The notes below the pieces were generated by a model that did no database searches, was not told the origin of the DNA, and saw nothing but the letters and a program-made list of their open reading frames with translations. A program made the position numbers and the translations under genes. From Actinorhabdospora filicis (GTDB lineage Bacteria > Actinomycetota > Actinomycetes > Mycobacteriales > Micromonosporaceae), in the NCBI RefSeq assembly GCF_030269765.1, contig NZ_BSTX01000001.1, positions 786,106 through 850,105 of the forward strand: DNA of 64,000 bases. Reading direction: 5' to 3'. Positions 45,237-53,497 of the stretch are shown one piece after another (position 1 is the stretch's first letter; each line of letters opens with the position of its first letter).

Positions 45237-45919
45237 CCGACGACCTGACCCCGCCCCCGGGCGTGATCACCGTCTTCTCCGACATCTGGTGCTCGTTCGC
45301 GCACATCACCGTCGCGCGCCTGCACTCCGCGCGCAAGCGGCTCGGGCTGGAGGGGAAGGTGCGCTTCGACCACCGGGCGTTCCCCCTGGAGCTGCTGAAC
45401 AACGCCTCCAGCCCCCGCACCGGCACCGACTCCGAGGTCGCGCGCATGGCGATCCTGGAGCCGGAGGCCGGCTGGCAGCTGTGGCAGAACAAGGACTACT
45501 ACTACCCGTCGACCTCGCTGCCCGCCCTGGAGGCGGTGCAGGCGGCCAAACTCCAGAGCCTGGAGGCCGCCGAGCTGCTGGACCTGGCCCTGCGCAGGGC
45601 CTTCTGGGCGCAGTCGAAGAACATCGCCAACCGCAAGGTGATCCTCGACGCCGCCGAGTCCACCGAGGTCGTCGACGTCGCCGAGCTCACCGCGGCCCTG
45701 GACGACGGACGCGCCCGCCGGACCCTGTCCGACCAGGCCGCGCTCTCGGCGACCGAGCGGATCAACTGCTCCCCGCACCTGTTCCTGCCCGACGGCACCG
45801 ACCACGCCAACCCCGGCATCTCCTCGCACTGGGAGGGCCGCTACGGGGTGGGCTACCCGGTCGTGGACGCCGACGATCCCACCGCCGTGGAGGAATTGAT
45901 CAAACGGGCTGCGGAATAA
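45233..45919 (+). CDS. DsbA-fold protein, FrnE/HCCA-isomerase-like, lacking CxxC
   Basis: A 228-residue DsbA-family protein. The position of the redox CxxC holds CSFA (Cys20) in FSDIWCSFAHIT. FrnE-type proteins have CPWC there, so disulfide exchange is unlikely and a glutathione- or mycothiol-type isomerase role is possible. The helical insertion with FWAQSKNIANRKVIL and the C-terminal INCSPHLFLPDG (cis-Pro region) fit the fold. It is the last gene of the TetR-controlled operon, with AAGGAGG eight bases before its ATG. Confidence 0.82.
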   Translation: MTDDLTPPPGVITVFSDIWCSFAHITVARLHSARKRLGLEGKVRFDHRAFPLELLNNASSPRTGTDSEVARMAILEPEAGWQLWQNKDYYYPSTSLPALEAVQAAKLQSLEAAELLDLALRRAFWAQSKNIANRKVILDAAESTEVVDVAELTAALDDGRARRTLSDQAALSATERINCSPHLFLPDGTDHANPGISSHWEGRYGVGYPVVDADDPTAVEELIKRAAE

Positions 45920-46132
45920 CGCCTGGAGAATTGTTTCGAAGTATTTAGAAACTCGGCAGGACAATTGTTGATACACGCTACCCCTTGGCCATTCCGGGGG
46001 TAGCGTTGTCATATTCCTGCAAGTTCTCTTCTCTTCGCTTCTCGGCCATTCCCCGGGGTGGACTTTCTCGCTAGAGTTGCGCCCAGTGCGGCTCGCAGAC
46101 AGCGAACCGACTGCTCAAGGGGAGAGTCCACG
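45920..46132 (+). other. AT-richer gap with hairpin ahead of the azomycin-type operon
   Basis: A 10-bp stem ACGCTACCCC / GGGGTAGCGT (45975-45984 and 45997-46006) with a 12-base loop probably terminates the upstream operon. Just before it, GTTTC and GAAAC (spaced 10) and CAATTG palindromes stand out in AT-richer DNA and may be regulatory. AAGGGGAGAG (46117-46126) is the ribosome site for the gene at 46133. I cannot place a convincing -35/-10 pair. Confidence 0.55.
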
Positions 46133-47347
46133 ATGCAAGAGACGAGCAATCCGCCACGTCCGCACAGCCGTGAAATCGCCGGTCGCAGCGTCGACATCGG
46201 CAATTTCGCCGACCTCACCCAGCACGAGATCCAGGCCCTGAAGACGAAATACAACCTGGCCGACGCGCACACCCACCAGCGCCAGTCGTCCAGCCAGGAA
46301 AAGATCGTCGAGCAGCTTCCCAACCTGTGGTACCAGTCCGAAGAAGACCAGCAGTCGTATTTCGAGGACCGTTTAACGGACGCGTTCTTCCGCCTCCACC
46401 GCCAGCCCACCGCCCGCGCCATCAACCGCACCATGCTCTCCTACTCGGCGAGCGTGTCGACGATGGTCGCGGCGATGTACATGAAGCAGCGCGACATGAC
46501 GGTGGCCCTCATCGAGCCCTGCTTCGACAACCTCACCGACCTCCTGCGCAACATGCAGGTCCCGCTGGTCCCGCTCCCCGAGGACGCCCTGCACGAGCCG
46601 GGCTCCATCGAAGCGCGGCTGGAGAAGATCAAGGCCGACGCGCTCTACCTCGTCGACCCCAACAACCCCACCGGATTCAGCCTCCTCGCCGAGGGCCGCA
46701 AGGGCTTCGAGGCGGTCATCCGGCACTGCGTCGACCACAACCGGCTGCTCATGATCGATCTGTGCTTCGCCTCCTTCGCCCTGTGCGGCGACGGCGTCGG
46801 CCGGATCGACCTCTACGAGCTGCTGGAGTCGTCCGGCGTCACCTACATCGCCCTGGAGGACACCGGCAAGACCTGGCCGATCCAGGACGCCAAGTGCGCC
46901 ATGCTCACCGCCAGCCGCGACATCCACGACGTCGTCTACAACCTGCACACCAGCGTCCTGCTGAACGTGTCGCCGTTCGTGCTGAACCTCGTGGCCCACT
47001 ACATCGAGGACTCCATCGACGACGACTTCGCCTCCGTCGGCGACCTGCTCGCCCGCAACGCGCAGGTGGCGCGCGAAGCCCTCGACGGCGACATCCTCGA
47101 ATACCAGGAGCCGGCGGTGAACACCTCCGTCGCCTGGTTCAAGATCCGCCCGCCGGAGCTGACCGCCTCCGGGCTCCAGCGCGCCCTGCTCGACGAGAAC
47201 GTCTACATCCTGCCGGGCACGTACTTCTTCTGGAGCGACCCGCCGCGCGGCGAGCGCTACGTCCGCATCGCCCTGGCCCGCGAGCCGCGCGTGTTCGCCG
47301 CGGCGGTGGCCCGCGTCCGGGAGGTGCTGCGCCGTCATGCCCGGTGA
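46133..47347 (+). CDS. rohP: PLP-dependent L-arginine oxidase, MppP/RohP type
   Basis: A 404-residue fold-type I PLP enzyme. Schiff-base Lys246 lies in LEDTGKTWP, Asp209 (MIDL) contacts the pyridine nitrogen, and NNPTG (177-181) and [10 protein letters not shown] are present. The N-terminal segment marks the oxygen-using arginine oxidase/hydroxylase branch: Thr29, Glu32 and His46 have the same spacing as the Thr12, Glu15 and His29 that I recall for SwMppP. Relatives act in enduracididine (MppP), indolmycin (Ind4) and azomycin (RohP) pathways, turning L-Arg plus O2 into 4-hydroxy-2-ketoarginine or dehydroarginine. The next genes fit the azomycin route. The start is at ATG 46133 after AAGGGGAGAG. 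The 3' end overlaps the next gene by 11 bases. Confidence 0.85.
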   Translation: MQETSNPPRPHSREIAGRSVDIGNFADLTQHEIQALKTKYNLADAHTHQRQSSSQEKIVEQLPNLWYQSEEDQQSYFEDRLTDAFFRLHRQPTARAINRTMLSYSASVSTMVAAMYMKQRDMTVALIEPCFDNLTDLLRNMQVPLVPLPEDALHEPGSIEARLEKIKADALYLVDPNNPTGFSLLAEGRKGFEAVIRHCVDHNRLLMIDLCFASFALCGDGVGRIDLYELLESSGVTYIALEDTGKTWPIQDAKCAMLTASRDIHDVVYNLHTSVLLNVSPFVLNLVAHYIEDSIDDDFASVGDLLARNAQVAREALDGDILEYQEPAVNTSVAWFKIRPPELTASGLQRALLDENVYILPGTYFFWSDPPRGERYVRIALAREPRVFAAAVARVREVLRRHAR

Positions 47348-47834
47348 GGTCATCATCGACGCGGCCCTGTTCATGGGCATGCACGCCGCCGACGAAGCGA
47401 CCCGGCTCGCTTGCAAGAAGTTCTTCGCCGACGGGCTGTCGTCGCCGGTGGTGATGCCGCTGGAGCAGGTCGGTCTCTGCGACGACCTGATCTGGCGCCT
47501 GCCGCGCGACGTCCAGGACGCCTACTACCCGTTCATGGACAACCTGCACTCGATCGTGCCGGTCGAGCGTCCCGGCTATGAGCGGGACGACATCGACGCC
47601 GCCTTCGAGACGCGGACCCTGGACGGCCTGCCGACCCGGGAGCGGCTGCTCCTGGGCTTCACCCTGAACCGGGGCGGCATCCTGCGCACCCCCAACCAGC
47701 GGTTGCTGAACCGCGCCGGGCTCCCCGTCGCCGCCCCGCCCGAGGCGACGGACGAGCCGCGTTTCCCCGACGAGCTGGAGAAGCTCTACCTCACGTCCCT
47801 GCGTCTGCGTGTTCCCGGCCTGGGAGAGGAGTGA
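47337..47834 (+). CDS. Small PIN-like protein of the azomycin-type operon
   Basis: A 165-residue protein without a recognised family. It opens [16 protein letters not shown] (Asp8), has [11 protein letters not shown] (Glu43, Asp49-50) near the middle and ends with [19 protein letters not shown]. The pattern of first-strand Asp, central Glu and a late GxILxTxN strand resembles a PIN fold, with the usual last acidic residue replaced by Asn. Overlaps with both neighbours mean it is translated with them. By elimination it may be the cyclisation enzyme that turns guanidinoacetaldehyde into 2-aminoimidazole (RohQ role). That assignment is inference. Confidence 0.65.
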   Translation: MPGEVIIDAALFMGMHAADEATRLACKKFFADGLSSPVVMPLEQVGLCDDLIWRLPRDVQDAYYPFMDNLHSIVPVERPGYERDDIDAAFETRTLDGLPTRERLLLGFTLNRGGILRTPNQRLLNRAGLPVAAPPEATDEPRFPDELEKLYLTSLRLRVPGLGEE

Positions 47835-48619
47835 CCGTGTACCACGGTGTGATCGTTCCCCTCGTGACGCCACTGACGGACGCCGGTGAGGTGTCCCCCC
47901 AGTGCGTCGCCCGACTCATCGACTCGGTCCGCGACGAGGTCACCGCCGTCATGCCGACCCTCAGCTCCGGCGAGGGCTGGCTGCTGGACGAGGCGCGGTG
48001 GCGCGACATGGTCGCCGCGACGGTGACCTACGCCGCCGGGCTGCCGGTGCTGGCCGGCGTCCAGCTGCCCACCACCGACGAGGTCGTGGCCCGCGCCCGC
48101 GTGGCCGCCGACCTGGGCGCCGACGCGATCGTCGTGACGACCCCGTTCCGGAAAGGACTGTCCCAGGATGAGCTCTACCGGCACTACGCCGTCGTCGGCG
48201 AGCAGACCGCCCTTCCGCTGTTCGTCTACCACGAGGAGGCCATCTCCGGGAACCGCCTCGACCTCGACACCCTCGTGCGGGTCTGTGCCCTGCCGGGCGT
48301 GGCCGGGATCAAGGAGTCGTCGGGCGACGCCGAGCTGACCCGGCAGATCGCCCGGGCGGTGCCGGCCGTCCCGGTCTTCGAGGGCTGGGAGAACCTGCTG
48401 GTGGAGGCCGAGGGCACCGCCGGTTTCATCGGCCCGCTGGCGAACCTGGAGCCGGGCCTGTGCGGCCTGATGCTGCGGGAGCGCACGCAGGAGAACCAGG
48501 ACGAGATCAACGCGGTGTGCGAGCGGCTCGGGCTGTACAAGGACGACTGGTACCGCTGGACGAAGGCCGAGCTCAAGCGGCGCGGCGTGATCGAGTCCGA
48601 TCGGACGGTCGTGGCATGA
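47831..48619 (+). CDS. rohR: DapA-family aldolase, RohR-like
   Basis: A 262-residue dihydrodipicolinate synthase family lyase. The Schiff-base Lys161 lies in GVAGIKESSGD, Tyr133 in FVYHEE, and LSSGEGWLLDE replaces the GTTGE block of true DapA. The protein is about 30 residues shorter than DapA. In the azomycin route such an enzyme cleaves 4-hydroxy-2-ketoarginine to guanidinoacetaldehyde and pyruvate, in line with the pyruvate-binding mechanism of the family. GTG at 47831 overlaps the previous stop; GTG at 47837 has better spacing from GGGAGAGGA and is an alternative. It is not the lysine-pathway enzyme, since lysA lies elsewhere. Confidence 0.82.
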   Translation: MTVYHGVIVPLVTPLTDAGEVSPQCVARLIDSVRDEVTAVMPTLSSGEGWLLDEARWRDMVAATVTYAAGLPVLAGVQLPTTDEVVARARVAADLGADAIVVTTPFRKGLSQDELYRHYAVVGEQTALPLFVYHEEAISGNRLDLDTLVRVCALPGVAGIKESSGDAELTRQIARAVPAVPVFEGWENLLVEAEGTAGFIGPLANLEPGLCGLMLRERTQENQDEINAVCERLGLYKDDWYRWTKAELKRRGVIESDRTVVA

Positions 48620-49431
48620 GCCAGTTAGAGCTCTACCTGGCGAACCGCTCGGTGCACACCGCCGCGGTCGCCGAGCGCATCGAGCGGATCGAGCGCGACT
48701 GGATCGTGCCGTGGGCGGCCGACCTGGAGGCGGAGGCCCCTCGCTTCTCCTCCCGCGCCGACCTGCTGTCCGGTCTCGACGAGCTGCTGGCCGCCGAGGA
48801 GCGCGACCTGCCGGAGTCCCACGACTTCGTCGCGCTGCACGCCACCCGCGAGGAGTTCAAGGCCATCGTCGGGCAGTTCGCCGTCGACGGCCTGATCGAG
48901 TCCCACGCGCTGCTGCCGATCGTCCCGCGCCTCCCCCACCGCGCGGGAATGGCGGTCTTCCGCGTGCTCATCGACGAGTTCGGCTCCGGCAACGTGCAGC
49001 GGGCACACTCCCAGCTGTACCGCGACCTGCTGACCGAGCTGGAGATGCCGACCGAGCTGGACGGCTACGTCGACGAGGCCGAGCCGGAGGTGCTGGCCTA
49101 TGTCAACCTGTTCCACTGGCTGGCCTCGCGGGCACCGCAGCCGGAGTACTTCCTGGGCGCCTACGCCTACTTCGAGGCGAGCGTGCTCTACGCGTTCCGC
49201 TGCTACGCGGCGGCCGTGGACCGGCTCGACGTGAAGAACTCCGCCTACTTCCACGAGCACCTCTACATCGACACCTTCCACAGCCGCCAGATGCGCGACG
49301 CGCTGCGCGAACTGGACGCCGACCGCGGCCTGGACCTGGGCAAGGTCTGGGCCGGGATCACCCTGACCAGCGCGATCGTGGACGCCGCCACCGAGGCGGC
49401 CGTCGACCGCGCCAGACGGGAGGCGGGCTGA
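48616..49431 (+). CDS. rohS: Heme-oxygenase-like diiron N-oxygenase, RohS-like
   Basis: A 271-residue helical protein of the iron-containing redox (Haem_oxygenas_2-like) family. Candidate metal ligands are Glu95 and His97 (LIESH), His131 after the DEFGSGN motif (120-126), Glu187 (YFEAS), and the final helix HLYIDTFH with His215, Asp219 and His222, the same H-x3-D-x2-H pattern as the SznF diiron domain. Such enzymes oxidise amines stepwise; RohS converts 2-aminoimidazole to 2-nitroimidazole. The ATG overlaps the aldolase stop. The neighbouring Rieske protein could supply electrons. The substrate is inferred from context. Confidence 0.82.
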   Translation: MSQLELYLANRSVHTAAVAERIERIERDWIVPWAADLEAEAPRFSSRADLLSGLDELLAAEERDLPESHDFVALHATREEFKAIVGQFAVDGLIESHALLPIVPRLPHRAGMAVFRVLIDEFGSGNVQRAHSQLYRDLLTELEMPTELDGYVDEAEPEVLAYVNLFHWLASRAPQPEYFLGAYAYFEASVLYAFRCYAAAVDRLDVKNSAYFHEHLYIDTFHSRQMRDALRELDADRGLDLGKVWAGITLTSAIVDAATEAAVDRARREAG

Positions 49432-49688
49432 TGGCCCACGTGTTACGGCAGGTCACCGAGGACCTGATCCTCATCGCCATGGGCGGGCGGCGCGTCCTCG
49501 CGCAGGCCGACTGCCCGCACCGGGGCGGGCGGCTGCTGTTCAGCCACGTCAATGAGCGCACCCTGCGGATCTCGTGCCCGCTGCACCTGTCGAGCTTCGA
49601 CATCGTCGACGGGAAGGTGGCGAGCGGACCGGCGTGCGATCCCCTGCGGATCCACGCGGTGCTCCCCGAGGAGGGGGAGCTTCCGTGA
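49431..49688 (+). CDS. Rieske [2Fe-2S] protein
   Basis: An 85-residue stand-alone Rieske domain. The cluster ligands are Cys28 and His30 (DCPHRGG) and Cys49 and His52 (CPLH). The C-terminal GPACDPLRIHAV loop is typical of dioxygenase-type ferredoxins, though the protein is shorter than the usual 100-110 residues. It begins in the stop of the diiron oxidase gene (TGATG), so it is likely its electron donor. No reductase gene is present in the operon. Confidence 0.88.
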   Translation: MAHVLRQVTEDLILIAMGGRRVLAQADCPHRGGRLLFSHVNERTLRISCPLHLSSFDIVDGKVASGPACDPLRIHAVLPEEGELP

Positions 49689-51088
49689 GCACCGTCGAGA
49701 CCCGTGGCGTGGACATCGTCCCCGAGCACGAGCGCACCTCCCGCCCCAGCGAGTTCGGGTGGATCTGGCACTCGGCGCAGTTCTCCTTCGGAACGGTGGT
49801 CCTCGGCGCGCTCCCGGTCCTGTTCGGGCTCTCCTGGTGGGCCTCGGCCACGGCGATCGTGGCCGGGGCGGCCGTGGGGACGCTGCTGATCGTGCCGCTG
49901 GTCCGCTTCGGGCTGCGCACCGGCACGAACAACCCGGTGGCCTCGGGCGCGCACTTCGGCGTCCGGGGCCGCGTGGCGGGCAACCTCATCACCATCGGTG
50001 TGGCCCTCGGCTTCTTCGCCATCACGGTGTGGACCGGCGGCACGGCGATGATGGTGGCCTCGGCGAAGCTGTTCGGGACGCCGACCGGGCGTGGCGCGCT
50101 CGCGGTGGCGATGCCGGCGGTGGCCGTGGCGGTGATCCTCGTGGCCGTGTACGGGCAGCGGGCACTGCTCGTGACATACCGCGTCACCGCCGTCGTGGGC
50201 GGGATCGTGCTGGCCGCGCTGGTCGTGGTCCTCGCGCCCCGCTTCGACGCCGCCTACGCGGGGGGCGAGCTCGCACTCTCGTCCCCGATCCACACGTGGC
50301 TGCTCGCAGCGGGCGTGGCGGTGTCGGTGCCGATGTCGTACGCGACCTTCCAGGGCGACTACAGCCGCTACATGCGCCCGCCGGACCGTCCGGTGATGCT
50401 GTGGAACAGCGGTTCGCTGTTCCTGTCGTGCGTCATCGCGATGCTGGTGGGGGCGTTCGCCACGACCACGCTCACCAACCCGGCCCTGCCCTGGTTGCAG
50501 GGGATCACGGAGGTGACGCCGCCGTGGTTCGCGGGCGTGGTGATCGTGTTCGGGCTGGTCGGTTCGTTCCCGCAGGGCGGCCTGTGCGTCTACGCGGCCG
50601 GGCTGTCGGCGCAGTCGATCTTCTGGCGCGCCTCGCGGGCGCTGGTGACGTTCCTGGTCTCGCTGGTCGGGGTCGCGCTGGTGTACCTGGGCGCGGTGGT
50701 GTTCGAGGCGACCGACGCGATGACGGCGTTCGTGACGCTGCTGCTGACCTTCGTGGCGCCCTGGTCGGCGATCATGACGGTCGGCTACATCCGCTTCAAG
50801 GGCGAGTACCGGGCCGAGGACCTGCACTCCTACGCCACACCGGAGAGCCGGGGCCGGTACTGGTACTCCGGGGGCGTCAACCCCCTCGCGCTCATCGCGT
50901 TCGCGGTGGGCGTGGCGGTGGGGCTGCTCGGGTCGAGCACGCCCCTGTACACCGGGCCGCTGTCCCGTCTCCTGGGTGACGTGGACGTCGGGTACGCGGC
51001 CTCCTTCGCGGTGGCGGGAGTGCTCTTCGCGCTCCTGGACAGAACACCGCGGCCCGCGGCCGCTCCATCACTGGAGAAGGTGGGCTGA
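49685..51088 (+). CDS. NCS1-family nucleobase permease
   Basis: A 467-residue permease with about 12 helices, of the cytosine/purine/allantoin NCS1 group. The N-terminal WIWHSAQFSFGTVVLG region, NNPVASGAHFGVRGR and SYATFQGDYSRYMRP are family landmarks. It starts at GTG overlapping the Rieske stop and is the last gene of the operon. As a permease for small aromatic N-heterocycles it is well suited to moving 2-nitroimidazole or 2-aminoimidazole; direction cannot be read. A bidirectional terminator follows. Confidence 0.88.
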   Translation: MSTVETRGVDIVPEHERTSRPSEFGWIWHSAQFSFGTVVLGALPVLFGLSWWASATAIVAGAAVGTLLIVPLVRFGLRTGTNNPVASGAHFGVRGRVAGNLITIGVALGFFAITVWTGGTAMMVASAKLFGTPTGRGALAVAMPAVAVAVILVAVYGQRALLVTYRVTAVVGGIVLAALVVVLAPRFDAAYAGGELALSSPIHTWLLAAGVAVSVPMSYATFQGDYSRYMRPPDRPVMLWNSGSLFLSCVIAMLVGAFATTTLTNPALPWLQGITEVTPPWFAGVVIVFGLVGSFPQGGLCVYAAGLSAQSIFWRASRALVTFLVSLVGVALVYLGAVVFEATDAMTAFVTLLLTFVAPWSAIMTVGYIRFKGEYRAEDLHSYATPESRGRYWYSGGVNPLALIAFAVGVAVGLLGSSTPLYTGPLSRLLGDVDVGYAASFAVAGVLFALLDRTPRPAAAPSLEKVG

Positions 51089-51094
51089 CACAAA

Positions 51095-51125
51095 GAGGGA
51101 CCCGGGCGCATCGCCCGGGTCCCTC
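51095..51125. terminator. Bidirectional terminator between the operon and thrC
   Basis: A perfect 14-bp stem GAGGGACCCGGGCG / CGCCCGGGTCCCTC with a 3-base loop lies 6 bases after the permease stop and 8 bases after the convergent thrC stop. Confidence 0.85.
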
Positions 51126-51133
51126 GCCGTTGC

Positions 51134-52189
51134 TTACAGCCCCAGGGAGCGGGCGGCGGCCAGGACGTCCACGCCGATCGTCTCGGGGGACGGGCCGATC
51201 GCCACGGCCCAGTCGGGGTCCTTCAGGCCGTGCCCGGTGACGGTGCACACGACCCGCGAGCCGCGCGGGATGGTGCCGTCCTCGACCGAGGCGAGCATCC
51301 CGGCGACGCTGGCGGCGCTGGCCGGCTCGACGAAGACGCCGTCGGTGCGCGGCAGCGTCCGGTAGGTGGTCAGGATCTCCCGGTCGGTGACCGCGCGGAT
51401 GACCCCGCCGGAGGCGTCGCGGGCCTCCAGGGCCTGCGTCCAGCTGGCCGGGTTGCCGATGCGGATCGCGGTGGCGATCGTCTGCGGCTCGCGGACGACC
51501 TCGCCGCGCACCAGCGGGGACGCGCCCTCGGCCTGCACGCCGATCATCGCCGGGGTCTTCGTGGCGTTGCCCGCCGCGAGGTCCTCGGTGTAGCCCATCC
51601 AGTAGGCGGTGATGTTGCCGGCGTTGCCCACCGGCAGGCAGTGGAAGTCGGGGGCGTCGCCGAGGGCGGCGACGATCTCGAAGGAGGCCGTCTTCTGCCC
51701 GGCCAGCCGGTCGGGGTTGACCGAGTTGACCAGCGAGACGGGGTAGTCGATGGACAGCTTCGTGGCCAGCGCGAGGCAGTCGTCGAAGTTCCCGTCGACC
51801 TGGAGCAGCCGCGCGCCGTGCGCCAGGGCCTGCCCGAGCTTGCCCATGGCGATCTTGCCCTGCGGGACCAGGACCGCGCACGTGATCCCGGCGCGGGCGG
51901 CGTAGGCGGCCGCCGAGGCCGAGGTGTTGCCCGTGGACGCGCAGATGACGGCCTTGGCGCCGTCCTGCACGGCCTTGGACACCGCCAGGGTCATGCCCCG
52001 GTCCTTGAAGGAGCCGGTGGGGTTGGCGCCCTCGACCTTGAGGTACACCTCGCAGCCGGTGCGCTCGGAGAGCGCCGGCGCGGGCAGGAGCGGCGTCCCG
52101 CCCTCGTACAGCGTGATCACGGGCGTGTCAGCGGTGACCGGCAGCCGGTCCCGGAACTCCTCGATCAGCCCTCGCCACACTCGTGTCAC
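51134..52189 (-). CDS. thrC: Threonine synthase
   Basis: A 351-residue fold-type II PLP enzyme. The PLP Lys lies in [12 protein letters not shown] near residue 62, and the phosphate loop is [13 protein letters not shown] near residue 190. The C-terminal [10 protein letters not shown] segment is conserved in short actinobacterial ThrC. It converts O-phosphohomoserine to threonine. It ends six bases ahead of hom on the same strand (hom, then thrC). The next expected gene, thrB, is 17.5 kb downstream, beyond the accessory block. Confidence 0.96.
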   Translation of the reverse strand: MTRVWRGLIEEFRDRLPVTADTPVITLYEGGTPLLPAPALSERTGCEVYLKVEGANPTGSFKDRGMTLAVSKAVQDGAKAVICASTGNTSASAAAYAARAGITCAVLVPQGKIAMGKLGQALAHGARLLQVDGNFDDCLALATKLSIDYPVSLVNSVNPDRLAGQKTASFEIVAALGDAPDFHCLPVGNAGNITAYWMGYTEDLAAGNATKTPAMIGVQAEGASPLVRGEVVREPQTIATAIRIGNPASWTQALEARDASGGVIRAVTDREILTTYRTLPRTDGVFVEPASAASVAGMLASVEDGTIPRGSRVVCTVTGHGLKDPDWAVAIGPSPETIGVDVLAAARSLGL

Positions 52190-52195
52190 TGGTTT

Positions 52196-53467
52196 CTACC
52201 CGCCTTCTACGCGCATCACGCTGGCCACCTGCCGTACGGCGGGCAGCTTCGCGAGTTCCTCCACCGTCGCCGCGAGCGCGGCGTCGGTCGCCTTGTGGGT
52301 GACGACGACGAGCAGCGCGTCGTCGCCGCGCCCGTCCTGCCGCACCGTCTGGATGCTCACCCGGTGGTCGGCGAAGACCTGCGCGGCCGCGGCCAGCACG
52401 CCCGCCTGATCGTCGACGTCGAGGGAGATGTGGTACCTGGTGGTGACCTCGCCCATGTGCCGGACGGAGAGGTCGGCGTAGGTGGACTCGCTGGCCGCGC
52501 GGGCGCCGGAGCGGCGGTTGCGGGCCACGGCGACGAGGTCGCCGAGGACGGCCGAGGCGGTGGGCGCGCCACCGGCTCCGGCGCCGTAGAACATGAGCCG
52601 CCCGGCGGCCTCGGCCTCCACGAACACCGCGTTGTAGGCGCCGTTGACCGAGGCCAGGGGGTGGCTGGTGGGGATCATCGCGGGGTGGACGCGGACGGTG
52701 ACGTCGTCGCCGTCGCGGGAGGCGATGCACAGGAGCTTCACGACGCAGCCCATCTGCGCGGCCGAGGCGATGTCGGAGGCGCTGACCGAGGTGATGCCCT
52801 CGCGGTAGACGTCGGAGGCGGTGACGCGGGTGTGGAACGCCAGCCCGGCCAGGATCGCGGCCTTGGCGGCGGCGTCGAAGCCCTCGATGTCGGCGGTCGG
52901 GTCGGCCTCGGCGTAACCGAGGTCCTGCGCCTCGGACAGGGCCTCGCTGAACCCGGCGCCGGTCTCGGTCATGCGCGACAGGATGAAGTTCGTCGTCCCG
53001 TTCACGATGCCGGTGACCTTGGTGATGCGGTCGCCGTGCAGGGACTCCCGCAGCGGGCGCAGCAGCGGGATCGCCGCCGCGACCGCGGCCTCGTAGTAGA
53101 GGTCCACGCCGGAGGCGGCGGCCGCGTCGTGCAGCGTCCCGCCGTCCTCGGCCAGCAGCGCCTTGTTCCCGGTCACCACGCTCTTGCCCTGCGCCATGGC
53201 CGTGGTGATCCAGCCGCGCGCGGGCTCGATGCCGCCGACCAGTTCCACGACGATGTCGACGTCGGGCCGGTTCACCAGGCCGAGGGCGTCGGCGGTGAAC
53301 AGTTCGCGCGGCACCGGCAGGTCGCGGGCCTTGTCGGGGCGGCGGACGGCGATGCCGGCCAGCTCCAGGGGCTCGCCGATGCGCGCGGCGAGGTCCGCCG
53401 ACTGTTCGTGCAGCAGGCGCACCACTTCGGTACCCACGTTGCCGCAACCGAGCAGGGCAATCTTCAC
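52196..53467 (-). CDS. hom: Homoserine dehydrogenase
   Basis: A 423-residue enzyme. The NADP domain starts LLGCGNVGTEVVRLL, the substrate domain has GIVNGTTNFILSRM and EADPTADIEGFDAAAK with the catalytic Lys and Asp, and an ACT domain (about 350-423, ISLDVDDQAGVLAAAAQVF) provides threonine feedback. It reduces aspartate semialdehyde to homoserine. It lies between lysA, 30 bases upstream, and thrC, 6 bases downstream, on the minus strand, forming the aspartate-family operon. Confidence 0.97.
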   Translation of the reverse strand: MKIALLGCGNVGTEVVRLLHEQSADLAARIGEPLELAGIAVRRPDKARDLPVPRELFTADALGLVNRPDVDIVVELVGGIEPARGWITTAMAQGKSVVTGNKALLAEDGGTLHDAAAASGVDLYYEAAVAAAIPLLRPLRESLHGDRITKVTGIVNGTTNFILSRMTETGAGFSEALSEAQDLGYAEADPTADIEGFDAAAKAAILAGLAFHTRVTASDVYREGITSVSASDIASAAQMGCVVKLLCIASRDGDDVTVRVHPAMIPTSHPLASVNGAYNAVFVEAEAAGRLMFYGAGAGGAPTASAVLGDLVAVARNRRSGARAASESTYADLSVRHMGEVTTRYHISLDVDDQAGVLAAAAQVFADHRVSIQTVRQDGRGDDALLVVVTHKATDAALAATVEELAKLPAVRQVASVMRVEGG

Positions 53468-53497
53468 CGCTTCACTCCGTCCATGTTCATCCGGTGC

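Noticed and set aside
47337..47834. PIN-type toxin of a toxin-antitoxin pair
   Set aside because: No antitoxin-like gene is adjacent; tight overlap with pathway genes on both sides favours a biosynthetic role.
47831..48619. Dihydrodipicolinate synthase for lysine
   Set aside because: The GTTGE block is changed, the protein is short, and the gene lies in a secondary-metabolism operon rather than with lysine genes.
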